Below, piece after piece: positions 46,201-55,654 of a stretch of 64,000 nucleotides of DNA. The number at the start of each line of letters is the position of its first letter. Position 1 is the stretch's first letter. The notes under the pieces were generated by a model. That model ran no database searches. It was not told the DNA's origin and saw only the letters and a program-made list of their open reading frames with translations. The stretch is from assembly GCF_027172205.1 (NCBI RefSeq), contig NC_070614.1, forward strand, positions 32,302,501 through 32,366,500, given 5' to 3'. The DNA comes from Podarcis raffonei (taxonomy: Eukaryota; Chordata; Lepidosauria; Squamata; Lacertidae). The position numbers and the translations under genes are program-made.

Positions 46201-48539
46201 TTATTTCAAGATTAAAGGAATGTGACTCCATCTGGCTGAACCAATGTGTGGACAAGTTTATACTGGCAACAAATTGGCATTAGCCACCTTACTGTTGGTG
46301 TCATACTTGGTTTTTTGGTCAAAGGTGTATCAACTAGGTACAGGCCGATTTGGATTCAGCTGGTCAAACACAGAAAATGCTCAAGGAAAACAACAATAAG
46401 CTGTTCAAATAGCACCTATACTTGAAGTAATTACCCCATGACCAGAAGAGGAGGGTATTAGAAAGCTTGTATACTTGTAAAGGCTCTTACAAGAAGGGAT
46501 GTTTATTATGACACCTTTGGAAATTGTGGCACATGGTACCACTCAGGGTGGGAGCAGGGCAATGTGGTGAAGAAGAGGGAAGCACTGGGTTATAGTGGGT
46601 GGCCAATGATACAGTTCAGTAGTTAACACTGAGACAGGCCCTCCTTGCAGACTTCAATTGCAATAAAAGATGTGTAGAAAGGAAAGACAAACATAATCCA
46701 TGATTTAATGCAGCCATTTTATTTTTGAAAACAAACAAACTGTTTATTCCAATAAAATCACTGTGTTTGTGTGCATGTGGTTTGCAGAAACAATTGCTCC
46801 CAATCAAAGTAAAGTGTAACATTTGTTTCTATGTTTCTCTCGGTGAAATAAATACATAGCAAACTCAATGGCTGGATCTGCATGTCACAGTAAGCCGCAG
46901 TTAATGGTTTACTCGTTTAGCAAACAGATCACTCCTACTTTGCTCCTCCCACCACCATTAATGAGGGGGAACCATGGTTCGATCTTGTCGTTGTGTTTTG
47001 CCCAAATCAGGCATCATGGTTTGATTCACTCAAACAAACTGAAGTGAAGGCCCAAGACAGGTGTTGATCATCATGTGAGCTGCACACAGGTGGTCTGAAG
47101 CGAGCTGCTGCCATTCCTGTGGAGTCTCCTTTTATTGAGACAAATATGCAAGCTAGGCAGATACATTTTGGGCTGTGACCTTTACACATCTTCTGTCCCG
47201 AGATCGTGGGGTGGTACACAGCTATTTTGGCACCTGTTCCACAGCGTCATTTTCCCCTTGCACAGTGTATGATGAAGGAGACAAAAGGTCTCAGGGACAA
47301 AAGGTTACAGACAGGACACCGCTGACTGCTGAGACCGCAAAAGGTCAGACATAGGTGGAACGATGTACCAGACAGCTATGACTTGTCTGGGGGGGGGGGT
47401 TTCCCTGCACCCCAAGGTCACGCGTGCAGGCAGTCTGTGGCTGCCTGCTGGTGGAAAGTGTGCTCCCTCCGGACCCCACTGTCCACTCGGCGATATCCCT
47501 ACACAAACCACAATCAGAAAGCTAAGAATAAACCTTGACTTCCATCAGGAAATAGTCTGGAGGAAAAGGGATTAAATATTCCCTTACCTGCTGTGATTGC
47601 TCAAATCAAAACTTCAGTCTCTTGTAGTTGCTGTGAAGTTTTGTTAAAAGTGAGATAATTGAATCATGGCTTCCCTCTGTTACCTCTTCTTGGGCTCTGA
47701 TTGTGCTAGGATGTGTGGTTTATTATTTCAAAATATCTACCTCACATGAAACCTTTGATTTTCTTTGCAGAAGAATTAAAGAAAGGCAATGGTAAGTCTT
47801 GTAATAGATTCCACCTTTTAAACCATCAGTTGGTAGTGAAAGAAACATATCACAAATCTCATGCTGTTCTTGCTGATAAAATTTTCAAATTTTAAAATTC
47901 ATATGAAAAGCAAATATATTTTACCTTGCAGAACGGTTAAAGACAGAAAATGGTAAGTAGCAAAAACTTTTCAAACAAAATCTAAACAAAATATTGTTGC
48001 ACATCACCCCAATCTTGGAGTTGTGAGAGATTCCAGGGGTTCCAGGCACTTACCCAGGGTTTGGTTTCCTTTGAATGAGTGACTGCGGAGACTGTGGTGT
48101 CTTTATGATATATGGTATACAACCTGAGCCTACAATGGGCTCATAGCATTAACATCCCAGAATGTTTTGCTTCTCCCATAGTCACAGCTTTGGATTCAAA
48201 CAGAAATTAAGCATGGCTCTGACTCTCTGGCTTTTTCCTGCTTCTAGCCCAACTCTCTCACACAACTCAACTTCTGCTCTTATCTGCTATTGTCCTTCTC
48301 ACTACCAACCAGGTGTGAGAGAGGGCCCTTCCATTTCCCCTCTGGCACAGAGCAACTTCCTTTCTTATGCTAACAATCTATACTTATAGGCCATTATGGT
48401 CCTTGCCTGGCTAATTCAACAATGAGATACTGCATTAGATTTTAACATTTGCTGGAACCAGGAATTAGAAGGGGCTCAAGCATCATACAGCCTAACCCCA
48501 CCCCCAACCTCACAACAATATTACTTAGGTATCCTAGAA

Positions 48540-48587
<48 letters not shown>

Positions 48588-51481
48588 GTGTAAGGAAATA
48601 TATATTGCAAATTAGTTTTACAGATGCCATAACATGAATTTTAAATTTGTTGTTAAGATAAAACCATATATGTTCTCCTTTCTAGAAAAACTAAAGGGAG
48701 AAATGAAGGCAAAAACAGGTAAGTGGTTTGGAACTTACTCTTCAAGTAAAACTAAGTTTTATTCAGAGTAATTGCCTAGCATAGTCATGTTCATTCTTTT
48801 CAAAGTGTCTGCTCTGAGGAAAAGTTAGTTAAATACCACCCATTATTTTTCGACTTCTAAAGAATGTAACTTCTAAATCACACATTGCCAAAATAGCCTT
48901 GTCAGTAAGTATGTGCCAAATTAATGCTCCCCTTGCTATAGCCCTTTAAGAAATTACCCACCCCCAATCTGGGGGGGGGGGACTATTCAGAAAGGAAGTT
49001 TTTCCCTTGAACATCAATGAAAGTTTTCCTCCAGCAGCTTCAGTGTGGGGATGATTATTGTCATTGGGGTGCAATATGGAGAGAAATGAGTTAAAGCTCT
49101 GCTTCATGCATCACAGTTCTGGTTCCTTCCATCATGACTACTATTTAAAGAACAGATCAGGCATATTCAATACTTACACACATTTCACATAGAATTAAGA
49201 CATATTCAGAAGTTCCCCTCACACCTTAACTGGATTAATGATTCTCACTGTAAATTCAAATTCTTTAATTTAATTAATTAATTCTTACAACCCAAAGGAC
49301 TGACAGCCCATTAAAAGGCTTTGAGAGTGGAGGTGCTATGCAATGCTACCAAAAATTGCCAGTTAATGCAAGATAATACACAGGCTATGCAAACCCTTAT
49401 TGCCTAAACTAATAGCTTACCTATCTAGCTGTTTTGTATAATAGAGATCAAGTCAGAGCCCCAAAAGTCTAATGATTCCTGTACAATATGTGGGAAGGTA
49501 GTTCAACACATCAAGCAGGGCTGCTATAGAGCCCTAGATGCACAAGGGGAAATTTGGATGCAAATGACGGTTTAGACAGCACAAGAATAGAAAGACTGAG
49601 ATTCAGAAAATTTTGCCTCCCCTGCTCCATGTGACAAGGCAGTGTGCAGTCCATGGGTACCATATCAAAGTATTCTTGTGACACTTGGTATGAAAAGTTG
49701 GACCGCCTTGCACCAGATGGCCCACCATTTTTGGTGGCATTATTTGAGCATAAATCTTTTTTCCCATTTCAAGGTAACAGAATGAGAAATCTCATTAAGT
49801 CTTTCAGCTTTCAACCAGTGAATCAATCAACTTATTATTTCACTTATTCTATGTTTCTCATTATGTCAAACAAACACATTTCAAACTCCTGATTTATTGG
49901 GAAGCATGTTTTTAGTTTTAAACTTGTACTTCATCTGAGAAATATCTTTTTTTCTTTGCAGAAGAATATGAAGCAGGAAAGGAGCAATTGGAGATGGTTA
50001 AAGGTGAGTCTTATGTAATGTTTTGCACATTTGAGGACAAAATACATTCTTTAGGAGGCACAGGGAATGAAAAGGTTATCCTTTTTATTTTTAAAAGTGC
50101 AATTTACAAGAACCATAGAAACTTAAATGTCTCACCCTCTTCCTCTTGTTTCCTTTGCCATACTACAATGTAGTGTGTGTGTGACCTTACCATGCCAACA
50201 ATTATTATGTGGACATTTGCATCTTCACTGCTAGATCTTCTAAAAATTCAGCTATGGTTGTCATCCTTCCTCACATAATGTTTTTGTTTGTTTCTTTACA
50301 TACAGAAATATTAAATGCCCACTTACACAAAGGTGAGAATAACAAATACTTTTAAAAATTCACATGGTATGATAAATGAAAAATAGGGTTTTTTTAAGCA
50401 ACACAAAATAACAACCAATGCACTGGTGGTAATCTGCAATTCTAATTTGTTTCATAAGAGCTTTTCCAGATGATTCTTTAAAGGGGAGAGGGATAAGCGG
50501 TGATGAGAGAGGAGTAAAGTTTGGCATCGCAATGAAGGGGGAGTGAAGCTCAGCATGGGGAAAATATCTTCACTCTCCTCCTTGTGTCTGATGCTGATCT
50601 TCATTCCACATTTCATTATTATGCTGATCATCACTCCCGTCCAATTTTGATATTCCCCAAAGAGTTTATGTTGTCCTTCAGTTCTTCTGGAGGGTTGGGG
50701 ACAGAGATGCACAATGCCTGGGCCTGCAGTATGCTGAGGATTGCAGCAGAATTACATTGGTGCAGACATGGGTTGAATTGCTTTTTGAAACAAGCTTTGT
50801 TTAATTCTCTTGGATTGAAATTTGTATTTTCCATAATATGTCACAATGCCATGTAGCAGCAGATGTGTGTGTAACCCACAAAGGGATGCTGCTGTCCTCA
50901 GAGAGTCACATAAAGCAACCCTCCAGTCTGTGCATTTTGAGTTCAGCCCTTTCCTTTCCTTTGCAGCTGATGTGGTCTTGGACCCCAGGACAGCTCACCC
51001 AAAGCTAAAAGTGTCTGAAGATGGCAAAAGCGTTTGGAACACAGGAAATGTTTCTAAGGTTTCAGACTGGGAAGAGCGGTTTGACTCCCGCACATTCATT
51101 CTGGCAAAACGTGGATTTTCAGAAGACAAACATTACTGGGAGGTGGAGATTGGTCAGAAGAAAACCTGGGACTTGGGAGTTGCCTCTGCAACCGCTTCTA
51201 GAAAGGGGGAGATCACCCTGTCTCCTGAGAATGGCTACTGGGTCATAGGATGTGATGATGGGAAAGATTACTGGGCTCGGACAGAGCAATGGACCCGCCT
51301 GAAAGTGAATGGAAAGCTTACAAAATTAGGAATATTCCTAGATAAATCAGCTGGAAGCTTATCTTTTTATGATGTCTGCAGTCATAGGAAATTGCATACT
51401 TATAAAACACTTGGTGTTGGGGAGCTTTATCCCTTCTTCTATATAGGCTCTGTAACTAAACAGCCATTGAAAATTGTGTAA
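40214..51481 (+). CDS. gene D: butyrophilin-like receptor with three V-type Ig domains and B30.2
   Basis: Exons: 40214-40286, 40515-40859, 41898-42293, 43062-43421, 44291-44344, 45822-45863, 47771-47791, 47932-47952, 48686-48718, 49962-50003, 50306-50332, 50967-51481. All are GT-AG, all internal exons are phase 1-1, and the frame is open for 642 residues. Order: leader (1-24), V1 (25-139), V2 (140-271), V3 (272-391), membrane segment over two exons (392-423), coiled coil (424-471), PRY-SPRY (472-642). V1 and V3 are close copies of each other (YKWEGSKN, TLYIHNST, CDDVYKEDIVEVT), so one arose by exon duplication. The tail is butyrophilin-like, but the V-V-V ectodomain is not the usual V-C pair. 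Several Asn-x-Ser/Thr sites occur in V1 and V3. Poly(A) signal at 51608. Likely a leukocyte or epithelial surface protein; ligand unknown. Confidence 0.87.
40515..40859 (+). CDS. gene D exon 2: V-type Ig domain 1
   Basis: 345 bases, phase 1-1. It encodes GQDVILRCQVGGC, VHLYKWEGSKNQTLYIHNST, then FLEVTLLQVQLANSGQYVC and SMMCDDVYKEDIVEVTVE. The canonical cysteines are RC and YVC. A second pair (GGC and MMC) is shared with V3. Confidence 0.92.
40990..41615 (+). mobile_element. L2/CR1-like LINE fragment, endonuclease part, decayed
   Basis: Shifting frames contain VLGDFSILAKAINSGVAQDH, the QPVIGPTHGA stretch and SGFLDWAGRGIYGSGRYEHS. This corresponds to the GDFN and PTH regions of a LINE endonuclease. 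It lies in the intron between V1 and V2. Confidence 0.65.
41616..41860 (-). mobile_element. L2/CR1-like LINE 3' end
   Basis: Begins with an ATT repeat, then CCCAGGGTGGGTTACACCAT and AGGTACATCTTCAGCATTCC. Same type as 63160-63560. Confidence 0.6.
41898..42293 (+). CDS. gene D exon 3: V-type Ig domain 2
   Basis: 396 bases, phase 1-1, acceptor TTTTCCAG, donor AAAG/gtaaat. It encodes VGDIAILPCQM, HLELQWRKRSPG, then LKLNNIQKEDAGRYECSV. It is longer than usual for a V domain because of an insertion with extra cysteines (DTCPSVCYG and ARCPYS). It is distinct from V1 and V3. Confidence 0.9.
42640..42718. repeat. old unclassified interspersed repeat
   Basis: CCATTGACTTCAATGAGACT followed by AGGATTACAG recurs in weaker form near 26300-26385. 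Confidence 0.35.
42733..42842 (-). mobile_element. Sauria-type SINE, 5'-truncated
   Basis: GGTAAAGGGACCCCTGACC, CCAGTCGTGACCAACTCTGG and TATTGGCCGAGGGAGCCGG are the BovB-like end and part of the body. The tRNA head is missing. A 14-bp target duplication, ACAGCTTGACCTTA, lies at 42719-42732 and 42843-42856. Confidence 0.9.
43062..43421 (+). CDS. gene D exon 4: V-type Ig domain 3
   Basis: 360 bases, phase 1-1. It encodes GQDVILHCQVRGC, VQLYKWEGSKNHTLYIHNST, then LLEVTLLNVQLADSGQYVC and ATTCDDVYKEDIVEVTIE. The similarity to V1 continues past the donor (GGTAAxTAxxAAGGCTTAGATG), so the duplication included intron sequence. Confidence 0.92.
43422..44290 (+). other. gene D intron after V3
   Basis: A short LINE/SINE tail-like piece lies near 43590-43700 (TCAAAGCAGTTCACAGCAAT). 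Nothing else was recognised. Confidence 0.35.
44291..44344 (+). CDS. gene D exon 5: first half of membrane segment
   Basis: 54 bases, phase 1-1: EVPVQSAEVWMFCGFAFL. It is too short to span a membrane alone and needs the next exon. Confidence 0.78.
   Translation, partial: KCLSKVLKSGCSVALLS
45201..45520. mobile_element. hAT-type MITE with internal duplication
   Basis: Left CAGGGGTCAGCAGACTTTTT and right TTTGCCTACCCATG are inverted ends. GGGCCGGATCCAGCC is near the right end. A block of about 70 bp (ACAAATAAGCCAGAGATGCA and ACAAATAACCCAGAGATGCA) occurs twice in tandem. It lies between the two membrane exons of gene D. Confidence 0.75.
45822..45863 (+). CDS. gene D exon 6: second half of membrane segment
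   Basis: 42 bases, phase 1-1: AFLFIVSWRIFRKL. Joined to exon 5 it gives a span of about 20 hydrophobic residues ending in a basic stop-transfer sequence. Confidence 0.78.
45864..47770 (+). other. gene D intron, nothing recognised
   Basis: About 1.9 kb between membrane and first heptad exon. A G run lies at 47390-47399. I see no exon with usable phase and no clear repeat. Confidence 0.4.
47771..50332 (+). CDS. gene D: five heptad (coiled-coil) exons
   Basis: Phase 1-1 exons. 47771-47791 is EELKKGN, 47932-47952 ERLKTEN, 48686-48718 EKLKGEMKAKT, 49962-50003 EEYEAGKEQLEMVK, 50306-50332 EILNAHLHK. Lengths are 21, 21, 33, 42 and 27 bases. The charged pattern and spacing match butyrophilin stalk exons; the longer two are probably fusions of shorter units. 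Confidence 0.82.
48543..48584. repeat. (TC)n microsatellite
   Basis: About 20 TC units in an intron of gene D. Confidence 0.9.
48719..49961 (+). other. gene D intron, nothing recognised
   Basis: A G run lies at 48972-48980 and an AATT repeat near 49266-49283. No mobile element was identified. Confidence 0.35.
50967..51481 (+). CDS. gene D terminal exon: PRY-SPRY (B30.2)
   Basis: Acceptor TTCCTTTGCAG; ends TAA at 51479-51481. The PRY part is VVLDPRTAHPKLKVSEDG. SPRY landmarks are HYWEVEIGQKKTWDLGVA, LSPENGYWVIG, GIFLDKSAGSLSFYDV and ELYPFFYIG. It is 171 residues and ends soon after the last SPRY strand. Confidence 0.96.
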
Positions 51482-51607
51482 TATTTGAAAGAAAATGAGA
51501 ATGTGGAGAAAAAATGAAAACAAATTCCACAGATAGCTGAGAATTAATTAGCACAGGTCTTTAGTTTAACCACAATTTCTTCTTTCTTTCTTATATTGGT
51601 GTCAGAG

Positions 51608-51613
51608 AATAAA
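51608..51613 (+). other. poly(A) signal of gene D
   Basis: AATAAA 127 bases after the stop codon. Confidence 0.6.
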
Positions 51614-52185
51614 AGACTTGGAATAGAAGTAATGTTACAAGTGACTGCGCTGTGTACAGTGCCCTTCCCCAATCAATTTTGTGGCTCTAATCCAGAGCCC
51701 CTAATTAAAGCAACCTTTCCTTAGCCAGCCCAGAAACCCATCCCAAATTAGTTTGGGAAGGGGCTAATTTTTAATCAGGGTGAAAAAAAACACCTAAATA
51801 AATACAGAGCTGGGAGGATGACAGGTGAGGGAGACATTGCATCTGAGAACTGGGGTTCAATTCTGCACCTTTATTAAGTGTCTTCTCTGATTGCAAAGCA
51901 GTATTGCTGTCTTCGCTCAAAAGTTGTCAAGCAAGGGGAGCAATCCTGCAGGGCAAGTCTTCAGAAAAGAAGGACAGTTAGGTTACATTGGGCAAGAAAG
52001 AGATTCAGGTGGCATCTTCCTTTTTCTGGTATGGTGAAGACAGTGGGCAGATAGATCTTTGCCTTTTGTGGAGTTTCCAAAATGATGCCTGCTCGTCTTC
52101 CAGCATGATGCCTTGTCCCCTGACAGCCCTGGATCACTTTGGGCCATCCAACCTGACCCACAGTGTTTGGCAGCTGAGTTGACCC

Positions 52186-52243
52186 ATGCTGTTCTTGCTG
52201 ATAAAATTTTCTTTTTAAAATTAATATGAAAAGCAAATATATC
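52186..52243 (+). repeat. displaced copy of a gene D intron piece
   Basis: CATGCTGTTCTTGCTGATAA, then AAATTTTC and ATATGAAAAGCAAATATAT, recurs from 47862-47920, the intron just before the heptad exon at 47932. The exon itself is not retained. Confidence 0.7.
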
Positions 52244-52292
52244 TTTTATGTCTTTGACACCTGAATTTTTCTAAACAGGCCTGATTTGTCTC

Positions 52293-55200
52293 TTTTTTTA
52301 AAAATAAAATTTTTATTGATTTTCCAACATATATTATAAGACATTACAAATAACAATACAAAAACAAACAAACATATAAACATGTATAATTTCATAACCT
52401 TTTTTCCTTATACCCAATTTCGACGACTTCCCCATGCCTCCCTTTTCTGCATCCCTGTTTTAGACTTTTCCAGCAACCCCTGATCTAAATTACTTATAAT
52501 TCCCTTTCTTTCACCTTTTTCTCTTACCCAATCATTTATCGCTGCAAATCTGCTTTACCTTACCCATGACATTTTAACACTCAATAATTTTACAACAGTT
52601 CTTAAGATAAAATTTAAATTTCTTCCAATCTTCTTCCACCGTCTCTTTCCCTTGGTCACGGATTCTGCCCGTCATCTCAGCCAGTCCCATATAGTCAATC
52701 ACCTTCGTCTGCCACTCTTCCAGCGTGGGTAGTTCTTGTGTCTTCCAATACTTTGCTAGAAGAACTCTTGCTGCTGCTGTTGTAGCATACATAAAAAACG
52801 TCCTATCTTTCTTTGACACCAATTGGCCTACCATGCCCAGGAGAAAAGCCTCTGGTTTCTTATGAAAGGTACACTTAAGGACCTTCTTACTTTCATTATA
52901 GATCATTTCCCAGAAGACCTTAATCCTTGGGCACGTCCACCAAAGGTGATAGAAAGTACCTTCAGTTTCATTACATTTCCAGCATTTATTATTGGGCAGA
53001 TGATAGATTTTTGCAAACTTGACTGGGGTCATGTACCACCTATAAATCATTTTCATAATATTCTCTCTTAAGGCATTACATGCCGTAAACTTTATACCGG
53101 TGGTCCATAACTGTTCCCAGTCAGCGAACATAATGTCATGACCAATATCTTGTGCCCATTTAATCATAGCTGATTTAACCGTTTCATCCTGTGTATTCCA
53201 TTTCAGCAGCAAGTTGTACATTCTTGACAAGTTCTTAGTATTGGGTTCTAACAATTCTGTTTCTAATTTTGATCTTTCCACCTGGAAGCCAATTTTCCTG
53301 TCCTGTTTGAATACTTCATTTATCTGGTAATAGTGAAGCCAGTCTCACCTTTCCCCCCTCTTGTTCTATAATTTCCCAATATTTTGGCCATTTGGATTCC
53401 ATATTAAGTTTTTTCACTTCCTTTGCTTCCATTGGTGACAACCACCTGGGGGTTTTATTTTCCAACAAGTCTTTATACCGAATCCAGACATTATATAGTG
53501 CTTTCCTAACAATATGAATCTTGAAACCTTTATGAGTCTTTACCTTGTCATACCATATATATGCATGCCAACCAAACCTGTTATTGAACCCTTCCAAGTC
53601 CAAAATGTCTGTGTTCTCAAGAAGTAGCCAGTCTTTCAGCCAGCAAAAAGCCGCTGATTCATAATACAGTTTTAAGTCCGGCAGGGCAAACCCCCCTCTT
53701 TCTTTTGCATCAGTTAATATCTTAAATTTTATTCTGGGCTTTTTGCCCTGCCAGACAAATCTGGATATATCTTTCTGCCACCTCTTGAAACAGTCCATTT
53801 TGTCCACAATCTGCAATGTTTGAAACAAAAACAACATTCTTGGCAAAACATTCATCTTAATAACAGCAATTCGGCCTAACAAGGAAAGTCTCAAATTTGA
53901 CCATATTTCTAAATCTTTCTTAATTTCAGTCCAACATTTCTCATAATTGTCTTTAAATAAATTCACATTCTTAGGTGTTAAATTAATCCCCAGGTATTTC
54001 ACTTTATTTGCTACCATTAATCCGGTTTCACTCTGAAACCTCTCTCTTTCCCCAACTGTTAGATTTTTTTCCAGTACCTTCGTTTTTTGTTTATTCAGCT
54101 TGAAACCTGCTACTCGACCAAAAACTTGTATTAACTCCAAAACTCTTTTTGTACTAGTGTCTGGCTCTTGTAAAGTTAAAACTAGATCATCTGCAAACGC
54201 TCTCAGTTTGTATTGTTTAGCTCCGACCTGAATCCCTTTAACCAGCTGGTCCCCTCTGATCATGTTTAATAAAACCTCCAAAACAGATACAAAAAGTAAT
54301 GGGGATATTGGGCACCCCCGTCGTGTCCCTTTTTCAATAGCAATTTCTTCAGTAACCACATTATTTACAATTAATTTTGCTTTTTGTTCAGAATAAATTG
54401 CACCTATACCATTCTCAAAACCTTGACCTACCCCCATTCCTTTAAGATTCTTTTTCATAAAACTCCAAGAGATATTGTCAAAGGCTTTCTCCGCGTCCAC
54501 AAATATTAATACTGCCTTAGTATTAATATTAGTTTCCAATAATTCCATAATATCTATTATATTTCTCACATTGTCAGATAAGTGTCTTCCTGGGAGAAAG
54601 CCAGCCTGGTCTTTATGAATCTCACCCACCAAAACCCTCTTCAGTCTTTTAGCCAAAATGTCTGCAAAAATTTTAAGCAATGAAATAGGGCGGTAGTTCT
54701 TAATCTGGTTCTTTTCAGTCTCAGATTTTGGTATAAGTGTAATATATGCTTCTTTCCACGATTCGGGTGCCTTCTTCCCCTCTAGAATTTCATTACAGAC
54801 TTCCTTAAACGGTTGTATCAACCAATCTTTCAAAGCTTTGTAATATCTGGAAGTCAATCCATCTGGTCCTGGAGATTTTCCCAATTTCATATTTTGAATG
54901 GCTCCCTCTATTTCTTGCTCAGTTATTTTCTGGTTTAAAATCACTTTGCTTTGTTCAGATATTTTTTGTAATCCATATTTTTTAAGAAATTCTTCTATCT
55001 CTTTTTCATCCACCGGCCCTTGAGCATAAAGTCTTCTGAAATAACTCTGAAAACAGTTTCTGATCTCATTTGGTCTAAAAATGTTCTTTCCTTCAACCTC
55101 TAAGCTTGTAACCATATTCAGTTTTTGTCTTTTCTTCAATTGCCATGCCAGAAGTTTCCCACATTTGTCTGCCGATTCAAATGTCTTTTGTCTCATTTGC

Positions 55201-55642
55201 TTTATTTTCCATTCTATCTCCTGGTTCATCAGTTCCATATACTGTCTCTGGTAGAACTTAATTTCTCTTAAAATTTCGTGAGACTTTGGCTTTGATCTCA
55301 GTTTTTTTTCACCTTCTTTTATTCTTTCCAAAATCTTATCTTTCTTTTCATTCTGTCTCTTCTTTTTTAAAGTGTTCTGCTGTATCAAAAATCCTCGCAT
55401 AACGGCTTTACTTGCGTCCCAAATTGTTCTTTTCTCCACCTCTGTTTTCAGATTTATCTCAAAATAGTCTTTCACAGTTTTCTGGGCCTCTTTGTACACC
55501 TCTTCATCTCTAAATAGGGAGTCATTCATCCTCCATCTAAAAGAACCAGCCGTTGTTATGTTCATTTCCATCTTTACGGCATTATGGTCGGAGCAAGTCT
55601 TTGGGCAGATTTCCACTTTCTTTGTCTTTGGGCAGATTTCCA
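52293..55642 (-). mobile_element. L1 LINE, 5'-truncated, ORF2 nearly intact
   Basis: The minus strand carries the C-terminal edge of the endonuclease (SDHNAVKMEM), then RT with IPKSETEKNQIKNYRPISLL, DAEKAFDNISWSF, RRGCPISPLLF and the catalytic FADDLVL. The C-terminal Cys-rich region (CWKCNETEGTFYHLWWTCP) follows. Two frames (55643-53316 and 53281-52574) are separated by about one frameshift near 53330. A T-rich tail lies at 52293. The 12-bp target duplication CTGATTTGTCTC lies at 52281-52292 and 55643-55654. Near the 5' junction a 21-bp piece is repeated 27 bp apart (55597-55617, 55624-55644). Confidence 0.95.
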
Positions 55643-55654
55643 CTGATTTGTCTC

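Noticed and set aside
48543-48584. regular repeats considered as an array of functional units
   Set aside because: Plain TC dinucleotide run. No CRISPR-like spacing or prokaryotic signal exists anywhere in the window.
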